Of a DNA stretch of 9,899 nt, positions 6,301 through 9,899 are shown piece after piece; position 1 is the first letter of the stretch, and each line of letters begins with the position of its first letter. The notes beneath the pieces were generated by a model that made no database searches, was not told the DNA's origin, and saw only the letters and a list, made by a program, of their open reading frames with translations. The stretch comes from DAOUMU01 sp034409055 (GTDB taxonomy: Bacteria; Chloroflexota; Anaerolineae; 4572-78; J111): the NCBI GenBank assembly GCA_034409055.1, contig DAOUMU010000507.1, forward strand, positions 1-9,899, written 5' to 3'. The translations under genes and the position numbers were made by a program.

Positions 6301-6719
6301 GCATCTTCGGTATAAATGATGAGGCGGGGGTAAAAAATTTCGCCCACCAGCCGGCGGTGCGGTGACTCGCCCACATCTTTGAGCCGAGGTCGAGTGGTAT
6401 CTAGCGGGCTGACCGCCCAACCAACCAACAGGTGATAGAGCGGAGGCCAATCGGACCGATACCAGGCCTGTTCACGCTCAACATAGTTAATTGGCAGGCG
6501 ACCTGTTTGGGCAATGAAGCTGATGTAACGATAATGAGCCAGCTCGTCCTCACCCTGGGTAATGGGCACGATGAGGCTGTGGAGAGTCGTTAGCAGCAAA
6601 AAGATGGCCAGGGTGGACAGAAGACCAACATAAGAAGAGCGACGGGTCACCCTGACCACATAACGAATAATGACTGAAGGGGGTCGCTCCCCGGTCCTGT
6701 CGGTTTGTCGTTCGCCCAT
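3324..6719 (-). CDS. GT-C family membrane glycosyltransferase with C-terminal tandem beta-rich domains
   Basis: A 1131-residue polytopic membrane protein, likely transferring a sugar from a polyprenyl-phosphate donor to an extracytoplasmic acceptor; the substrate is not deducible. A membrane span at 30-53 is followed by GEDELAHYRY (acidic pair D58, E59) in the first outer loop and WPPLYHLLVGW (91-101), both typical of GT-C enzymes. A second acidic motif MLSDDSLF (217-224) follows. About ten more hydrophobic segments lie between 150 and 475, and one at 540-562. The heptamer-coded tract at 473-538 (EWRMANG, ERRTTNG and QHATRNT-type peptides) sits between the last two spans and stays in frame. 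Residues 590-1115 hold three clear beta-rich units (about 590-690, 848-945, 998-1110), plus a weaker one near 720-820. Each clear unit has LGYxx, LTLYW and W.KG/W.EGE-type motifs. The start at 6719 has no Shine-Dalgarno sequence, and a promoter-like sequence lies just upstream. Its stop overlaps the next gene by 4 nt. Confidence 0.85.
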   Translation of the reverse strand: MGERQTDRTGERPPSVIIRYVVRVTRRSSYVGLLSTLAIFLLLTTLHSLIVPITQGEDELAHYRYISFIAQTGRLPINYVEREQAWYRSDWPPLYHLLVGWAVSPLDTTRPRLKDVGESPHRRLVGEIFYPRLIIYTEDANWPWQDGILAWHIGRFISILFSAGALVFTYLTVLELGRGAGEQRHSGDMALAPLPLLATAVTALLAFTPRFLFTSAMLSDDSLFILLSAIFIWLLLRALRGDDRWSVYAVLGLLVGLSIATKYSTGLLPLAVIPVVLWRARQVGWSWLQWLGRVAVNWLATLAGAGWWFGWIGYYFNTVKEDGLFFGLLKPLLASGPDVSMRRIFSFFTGGQFTGQERPDAIEAGTFWDWLTYLFQTFWGVPVLEYDPLFPWAYLLLLLFCLLALVGLWQLWSTADGQTRLTLALLVLIVALLFPFPILRFFMTHNVFETGQGRHILYPAAQAIPMLLVLGWQRMANRRIGEWRMANGERRTTNGERRTTNDEWRHAARDTQATRRQGYARNTQHAARNTQHATRNTLHLSLPPLLLLCWSLFQLIYMALTYPPPLPVQTSTFDPAAIPQALEHHFGDDIHLLGYDFAPDPEQALARLTLYWRSMKPVQENYRIQVQLIDPSGQPRFTWLSHPLNGRYPTRAWDKGDVIRDELPLPLAAMSPNFYTIQVNLLHEAEDTPLVGEPLTLVQFDLPVKPAIANTSTLAEPTGQMVDYRLWSDNTPAHYRQTLALSWAYRGHEANEAGSSQHLTWTLLGPDQAPRLPVATGDATAIFMVGADWPSGDYRLQVQNDLDRGQTEPVLTVANDFRRFDLPPDLTGQAGWTPVEASFAGPQGLPQVKLLGYILPTRRVEPGAGLPLTLYWQSLAPVLGDYVVFDVLLDENQQVYGGYDRLPREYYSTILWAEGEVVEDGFIVPVSPEAPPGVYHVRIGLYTLATGSPISLPLIQAGQPIDETSVVIGPIKVGGPPPDDTTSSPAPQITLNQPFGNQVTLLGYDLADQDNQPIQNSKLKIQNLKLTLYWRTESRLETDYTTFFHLRDAANTTVAQRDRPPAEGRYPTTLWDAGEIVVDEIILPLDQVPPGQYTPVVGLYDPITGTRLPPVGAPDPAGQANELHLERVTLP
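3645..3679. repeat. Heptamer array, words TTTTAAG and TTTTGAA (5 units)
   Basis: Five AT-rich 7-bp units read IQNSKLKIQNLKL on the coding strand, in the first strand region of the last beta-rich domain. An unmixed run of the CTTAAAA word would create a TAA stop in every frame. The mixture of variants avoids it. Confidence 0.85.
5108..5156. repeat. Heptamer array, words GCGTGTT and GCGTGCT (7 units)
   Basis: Five GCGTGTT and two GCGTGCT units, the same word as the 12-unit array at 2693-2779. It reads RNTQHAARNTQHATRNT-like peptide and stays in frame just before the last membrane segment of the glycosyltransferase. Confidence 0.85.
5161..5210. repeat. 25-bp direct repeat, two copies, between two heptamer arrays
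   Basis: Two copies (5161-5185 and 5186-5210) of a unit beginning GCGT-R-TCCCTG and ending GTCGCC differ at four positions. The unit length is not a multiple of three. The block joins the GCGTGTT array to the ATTCGCC/GTTCGTC array. Confidence 0.7.
5210..5300. repeat. Heptamer array, words ATTCGCC and GTTCGTC (about 12 units)
   Basis: Ten 7-bp units mixing ATTCGCC, GTTCGTC and hybrids (5210-5279) are followed by two 8-bp TATTCGCC units and a partial ATTCG. The coding strand reads EWRMANGERRTTNGERRTTN-like peptide. Together with the two preceding blocks it makes nearly 200 bp of continuous repeats inside the coding frame. Confidence 0.85.
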
Positions 6720-6729
6720 AACAGGGTAT

Positions 6730-6758
6730 ATTTTAGTGAGAATAAAACGTTTGGCTAA
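6730..6758 (-). promoter_or_regulatory. Putative sigma70-type promoter of the glycosyltransferase operon
   Basis: On the minus strand TTAGCC (6758-6753) and TAAAAT (6735-6730) are 17 nt apart. The -10 matches consensus at 5 of 6 positions, the -35 at only 3. Transcription would begin about four bases before the ATG at 6719, giving an almost leaderless mRNA. This agrees with the absence of a Shine-Dalgarno sequence. Confidence 0.3.
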
Positions 6759-6783
6759 TTTAGAGAGGCGGTTAGAGGCTCAA

Positions 6784-8115
6784 CTATTTTCCGTGCGAGT
6801 TCAAGGCCGACAAGGCGGCTTCATCATTCTCGTAAACGGCAAAGAAATCGGTCGTACCAGACAATTCAAGCACCCGGTAAATATTTTCCGGCAGACCCAC
6901 CAGGGCCAGGCTGATCACATTTTTACGCGCGTCGACCAGGGCCCGGATACCAGCCATAGTCAATTGATTTAGGTTTTCCATTTTCAGGATAACCCGATTG
7001 GTTTGATGTGTTTGTAAGCTATTGACCAACTGTTTTCTAAATCGCTCAGTCACTTGCGCGCCGAATTTTCCAGAGAGAGAGATAAAAACGACCCCGTTTT
7101 TCACGTAATCAAACATCTGAAAGTCAGCCACATAGGTTGAATTGGCCAGTTCAACCTCCATCCCCTCCTGGGCCACTACAACCTCTAGAAACTCGGCTTT
7201 AGAACCAAGATATTCTTTGGTCTCTTGTAAAACGCGCATAATTTCATCATCGGTCGTGACCGGATCGTGATGAAACAGAAAGAGTCGCTTGACATTCGAT
7301 TCTCTGGCAATATCGGCCCCAATCAAGGCTGAGCTATGGCCCCAGTCCTCTTTAATAAAGGACTCACGCACCGAGAACATCGCGTCAAAAATAAGCACGT
7401 CAGCATTGGCATAAAAATTTCGATACTTTTCAGTATCGGCATAATCCAAACTTTTATACTCGCCATCGGTGGCTAAAACAAGAACGGCCCCATCAGCCAC
7501 GACCCGATAGGCATAAGCTTTGCCAGGATGCTTGAGTTCGGTATTGGTGATGGTGGCCCCGGCTACCTCCACCTTCTGACCTTCTTCGATTTTGTGGAAA
7601 TTTAGCGTAGCCCCGATTTGATCAAATTGCTTGGGGAAAACCTCTCGTTCCATTTGCCGGACCAGGGTATCGGGTACATAGTCGTGGACGTGGTAAACAT
7701 CGAATACGTTCCCATCGATATGAATAGGCGTGAAGAAAGGCAGCCCCTGGATATGGTCCCAATGGGTATGTGTGAAAAACATATAAGCATGCCCCTGCCC
7801 CTGGTAAAATTTAAACTTTTGGGCGAGCCTGTTGTTTCTATTCATCAAATGCTCGCCCAATTCTCTAATTCCAGACCCGGCATCAAAAATGATCAAATCA
7901 TTTTCAAACTCAAGAGTGATACAGGTGGTGTTGCTGCCAACCGTGCTTCCTTTGAGAAATAGCCTGGTCACGAAATCCTTGATCGCCTTGGGGTCTTTAA
8001 GATCAATATTTTCTTGCCCGGCCGTTTCCAGAACATTGACAATTTTTTGTTCAACCTGGTCAGGCCTGACAGGAGCTGGAATAGAGCCTCTGGTTCCCCA
8101 AAACTTCAGTAACAT
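6784..8115 (-). CDS. MBL-fold metallo-hydrolase fused to a C-terminal STAS domain
   Basis: A 443-residue protein in two parts, with no signal peptide or membrane span, so probably cytoplasmic. Residues 1-320 are a metallo-beta-lactamase fold. It has FWGTRGSIP at the N-terminus (typical of the PhnP-like/phosphodiesterase-like branch), the metal motif HTHWDH (H116, H118, D120, H121), H196, ATDGEY (D217), D244 and FHHD (H282/H283). The metal-binding set therefore looks complete. Residues about 335-440 are a STAS domain of the anti-sigma-antagonist type (GVVFISLSGKF, then LALVGLPENIYRVLELSG). The usual DSSG motif reads T-M-A-G (386-389), so the phosphorylatable serine of SpoIIAA-like proteins is missing. 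An enzymatic role on a small phosphoester or similar substrate, tuned by a partner bound through STAS, is inference. AAGAGGA at 8127-8121 is a good Shine-Dalgarno sequence for the ATG at 8115. Confidence 0.85.
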   Translation of the reverse strand: MLLKFWGTRGSIPAPVRPDQVEQKIVNVLETAGQENIDLKDPKAIKDFVTRLFLKGSTVGSNTTCITLEFENDLIIFDAGSGIRELGEHLMNRNNRLAQKFKFYQGQGHAYMFFTHTHWDHIQGLPFFTPIHIDGNVFDVYHVHDYVPDTLVRQMEREVFPKQFDQIGATLNFHKIEEGQKVEVAGATITNTELKHPGKAYAYRVVADGAVLVLATDGEYKSLDYADTEKYRNFYANADVLIFDAMFSVRESFIKEDWGHSSALIGADIARESNVKRLFLFHHDPVTTDDEIMRVLQETKEYLGSKAEFLEVVVAQEGMEVELANSTYVADFQMFDYVKNGVVFISLSGKFGAQVTERFRKQLVNSLQTHQTNRVILKMENLNQLTMAGIRALVDARKNVISLALVGLPENIYRVLELSGTTDFFAVYENDEAALSALNSHGK

Positions 8116-8145
8116 AATTTTCCTCTTGTTTCGATAAATGGGCTC

Positions 8146-8174
8146 AGTAAATTGCTGCTTTATGATCAGTTCAA
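8146..8174 (-). promoter_or_regulatory. Putative sigma70-type promoter of the MBL-STAS gene
   Basis: On the minus strand TTGAAC (8174-8169) and TTTACT (8151-8146) are 17 nt apart, each matching consensus at 4 of 6 positions. The start would fall near 8139, leaving a leader of about 24 nt that contains the Shine-Dalgarno sequence. Confidence 0.3.
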
Positions 8175-8308
8175 ACGGAATTTGGTTTGTCAGCAGCGTA
8201 GAAAGTAACTTCCTTATGGTTTACTTTTTTTATGACCAATTCCGGTTTAGTGACTCCGTCAATTTAGCAACAATGTATGCCTCATGACTACCTTAACATG
8301 TTCTAAGT

Positions 8309-8329
8309 CAGTTAGCAATAGTCTAACTG
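8309..8329. promoter_or_regulatory. Dyad CAGTTAG-N7-CTAACTG
   Basis: A perfect 7-bp inverted repeat with a 7-nt spacer lies about 200 bp upstream of the MBL-STAS start and about 100 bp downstream of argJ. It could be a dimeric regulator's operator or a weak structure in the argJ 3' end. No T-run follows on the minus strand, which argues against an intrinsic terminator. Confidence 0.3.
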
Positions 8330-8421
8330 TCCTGTCTGTGTAAAGAAAACGTGAAGATACAGAGCGCATGAGGTCAGATCAATTCCCGGATTTGCTACCA
8401 ATTCATACCAGGATTATCCTT

Positions 8422-9645
8422 TTACGTATGATATTCGGCATTAATTTCAACATACTTATAGGAGAAATCGCAGGTCCAGACGGTGGCTTCGGCCTGACCC
8501 AGCCCCAAATCAGCCACCAGTTTGACCTCATCACTACCGGCCAGCCAATGATGAGCCGCCACGGCATCAAAATCGAGCGGCTCACCTTGTTTGACTAACT
8601 GAAAATCACCTAACCACAACGAGACTCGAGCCGGGTCCAGGCTAATCCCACTCCGTCCGATGGCGGCCAAAGCTCGGCCCCAATTGGGATCATTACCAAA
8701 CAGGGCCGTTTTCATCAGAGGCGAGGTGGCCACTGTTTTGGCTGCCGTTTCGGCCTCGGTCTCGGTGACCGCGCCACGGATGGTCACTTCGATCAATTTC
8801 GTCGCCCCCTCGCCATCCCGGGCGATGGCTTTGGCCAGGCTGGTACAGAGTTCCGTTAAAGCCACCCCAAAGGTTTCAAATTCAGATGATTGGAGGGTGG
8901 CAATGGGGGCCAAATCGACCTCCCCCGAAGCAAGGACGAGGACCGTATCGTTGGTACTGGTATCACCATCCACCGTAATCCGGTTAAAGGTCTTGGCCAC
9001 CACTTGCTTGAGGGCCACCACCAGGGCTGTGGACTCAATAGCTACATCGGTCACAATCACGGAGAGCATAGTGGCCATGTAAGGGTGGATCATGCCGCTA
9101 CCCTTGGCGATGCCGCCCAGGCTGACCACCTGGCCGTCAATCGTCGTTTGAACAAAGGCTTCTTTGGGAACCAGGTCGGTGGTCATGATCGCCCGAGTCA
9201 CATCGCGTCCCTGTTGTCCGGCGTCAGTTTGAATAGCCTCGCTGGCCAGGTGAAGGCCACGCTCGACTTTCTCCATCGGCATTTTGTGGCCAATGACACC
9301 GGTGCTCATTACAAAGACGCTGTCCACGGGTAAGCCACAGGCTGTTTCGGTCAAACGAGCCATTTGCTCTGCATCACGTAATCCCTGCTCCCCGGTAATG
9401 GCATTGGCATTGCCCGCATTGATGACCACAGCCTGCAGGATGCCGTTTGTTCTTTCCAACAACGACATATCATACAAAACCGGGGCAGCCTTGAAAGCGT
9501 TGGTGGTGAAAATAGCGGCGGCGTGACAGGGCCGTTCGGCCAACACCAGGGCCAGGTCCGGGTCACCCGATTCTTTCAAACCGCAGGTAACACCCACAGC
9601 CCGAAAGCCGGGTACACGGGTGAGGGGAGATACTGTTTCTGTCAT
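8422..9645 (-). CDS. argJ: Bifunctional glutamate N-acetyltransferase / amino-acid acetyltransferase ArgJ
   Basis: ArgJ moves the acetyl group from N-acetylornithine to glutamate, recycling it in arginine biosynthesis. Many members also make N-acetylglutamate from acetyl-CoA. The protein is 407 residues, normal for the family. It shows GFRAVGVTCGLK near the start, AAIFTTNAFKAAPV (43-56), INAGNANA (75-82), STGVIG (114-119), NDPNWGR (318-324) and the conserved C-terminal INAEYHT. The self-cleavage motif is KGSGMIHPYMATML, with cutting expected between A191 and T192; T192 becomes the nucleophile of the beta chain. Tyr189 replaces the Asn, Ser or Asp that I recall at that position in other ArgJ proteins. 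I chose the ATG at 9645: AGGAG lies upstream, and the family begins here. The frame is open to 9753, but the extra 36 residues run through a stem-loop and look like leader. Being bifunctional or not cannot be read from the sequence. Confidence 0.93.
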   Translation of the reverse strand: MTETVSPLTRVPGFRAVGVTCGLKESGDPDLALVLAERPCHAAAIFTTNAFKAAPVLYDMSLLERTNGILQAVVINAGNANAITGEQGLRDAEQMARLTETACGLPVDSVFVMSTGVIGHKMPMEKVERGLHLASEAIQTDAGQQGRDVTRAIMTTDLVPKEAFVQTTIDGQVVSLGGIAKGSGMIHPYMATMLSVIVTDVAIESTALVVALKQVVAKTFNRITVDGDTSTNDTVLVLASGEVDLAPIATLQSSEFETFGVALTELCTSLAKAIARDGEGATKLIEVTIRGAVTETEAETAAKTVATSPLMKTALFGNDPNWGRALAAIGRSGISLDPARVSLWLGDFQLVKQGEPLDFDAVAAHHWLAGSDEVKLVADLGLGQAEATVWTCDFSYKYVEINAEYHT

Positions 9646-9647
9646 AT

Positions 9648-9660
9648 GGGGGGGGCTCCT
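9648..9660 (-). promoter_or_regulatory. argJ ribosome-binding site followed by a run of eight C
   Basis: AGGAG (9660-9656) is separated from the ATG at 9645 by C8 and AT, a 10-nt spacer. This supports the 9645 start. A homopolymer of eight is prone to length change, which here would alter the spacing without touching the frame. Confidence 0.6.
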
Positions 9661-9697
9661 ATCCTTTTCTGGCTCTTTGGGATTTTCCGTGGCGCTC

Positions 9698-9721
9698 GGC
9701 CCGGATTGACAAATCCGGGCC
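9698..9721 (-). promoter_or_regulatory. Perfect stem-loop in the argJ leader
   Basis: GGCCCGGATT pairs with AATCCGGGCC, ten base pairs without mismatch, around a 4-nt loop (TGTC on the minus strand). With the -10 box at 9736-9731, transcription would begin near 9724 and the stem would form the very 5' end of the mRNA. Such structures can protect a transcript; an operator for a dimeric regulator is the alternative. No T-run follows, so it is not a simple terminator. Confidence 0.55.
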
Positions 9722-9730
9722 ATATCTTGT

Positions 9731-9736
9731 AGTATA
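9731..9736 (-). promoter_or_regulatory. Candidate -10 box of argJ (TATACT)
   Basis: TATACT matches the -10 consensus at 5 of 6 positions. No good -35 hexamer lies 16-18 nt upstream (TATTTA is the best placed), so either an activator helps or the box is fortuitous. Confidence 0.3.
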
Positions 9737-9841
9737 ACCTTGCTCATTACCACTAAATACGGGGATTTGTCACCCTGACTGTCTTGTCATCACATCAGAA
9801 GAGAGGGGTCATCCGTCACTGCCTTTGACCAGATGTTGTTT

Positions 9842-9877
9842 CCTTGATTCTGAGGGCTTAAGCTCCTGAAATCAAGG
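9842..9877. repeat. Imperfect inverted repeat centred on GCTTAAGC
   Basis: CCTTGATT (9842-9849) and AATCAAGG (9870-9877) pair perfectly and enclose a partly paired segment around the palindrome GCTTAAGC. No T-run follows on either strand. It may be a regulatory dyad or an end of a repeat element continuing beyond the window. Confidence 0.35.
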
Positions 9878-9899
9878 GGTGTCCCACAAATTCAGGGGG

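Larger units (their letters stand above)
8116..8421. other. Intergenic region between argJ and the MBL-STAS gene
   Basis: 306 bp without a gene. It holds a dyad (8309-8329), a promoter candidate for the MBL-STAS gene (8146-8174) and its Shine-Dalgarno sequence (8121-8127). The only sign of an argJ terminator is the 11-bp palindrome AGGATTATCCT, four bases past the stop. It has no usable loop and no T-run in the right place on the minus strand. None of the heptamer words seen in the glycosyltransferase genes occurs here. Confidence 0.6.

Noticed and set aside
6720..6783. Terminator between the MBL-STAS gene and the glycosyltransferase operon
   Set aside because: The text has AGAGGC as a direct repeat, not an inverted one, and no stem with a T-run. 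Read-through from the MBL-STAS gene cannot be excluded.
8116..8421. tRNA, riboswitch or small protein gene in the intergenic region
   Set aside because: I found no cloverleaf, no known conserved core and no frame with a ribosome-binding site. The plus-strand frames crossing the edges are antisense to argJ or the MBL-STAS gene.
9646..9753. N-terminal extension of ArgJ starting at 9753
   Set aside because: The 36 extra residues cross a perfect stem-loop and are polar and unlike the family. The ATG at 9645 has AGGAG upstream and fits the usual ArgJ start.

Overview
The window carries four genes or gene loci, all on the minus strand. It most resembles a member of the Chloroflexota (Anaerolineae-like). 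This assignment is an inference. It rests on large GT-C type membrane glycosyltransferases with C-terminal tandem beta-rich domains of the 'LLGYD...LTLYW...YPT..W..GE.V.DE' kind, which I associate with that phylum, and on genes loaded with in-frame 7-bp tandem repeats. A cyanobacterium-like genome rich in short repeats is the main alternative. No phylogenetic marker is present to settle it.

Layout, in transcription order from high to low coordinates. (1) 9899-9646: upstream region of argJ, with an imperfect inverted repeat near the window edge, a probable -10 box, and a perfect 10-bp stem-loop at the predicted 5' end of the mRNA. (2) 9645-8422: argJ, the bifunctional ornithine acetyltransferase of arginine biosynthesis. 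(3) 8421-8116: a 306-bp intergenic region with a dyad and a plausible promoter. (4) 8115-6784: a two-domain protein fusing a metallo-beta-lactamase-fold hydrolase to a STAS domain that lacks the usual phospho-acceptor serine. (5) 6719-3324: a 1131-aa GT-C membrane glycosyltransferase with several beta-rich domains. (6) 3327-456: a second GT-C glycosyltransferase, overlapping the first by 4 nt (GTGA) and now split into two reading frames inside a 12-copy heptamer array. (7) 455-1: a non-coding stretch with a hairpin/terminator candidate and a 141-bp MITE-like element that has 12-bp terminal inverted repeats and near-perfect 9-bp flanking direct repeats.

The two glycosyltransferase loci look like one translationally coupled operon for transferring sugars from a lipid carrier to an exported or surface acceptor. 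Their most striking property is repeat load: at least eleven arrays with several different 7-bp words (and a 15-bp word encoding RVAGS-type pentapeptides) sit inside the two genes, mostly in loops between membrane segments or between beta domains. Seven is not a multiple of three, so copy-number change switches frame. In the second gene the two halves are exactly one base out of register, so loss of one heptamer or gain of two would restore a protein of about 950 residues. This is the best candidate in the window for an undescribed system: a heptamer-driven phase-variable glycosyltransferase. Drift to a pseudogene and assembly error remain live alternatives. argJ and the MBL-STAS gene are repeat-free and appear functionally unrelated to the glycosyltransferases.
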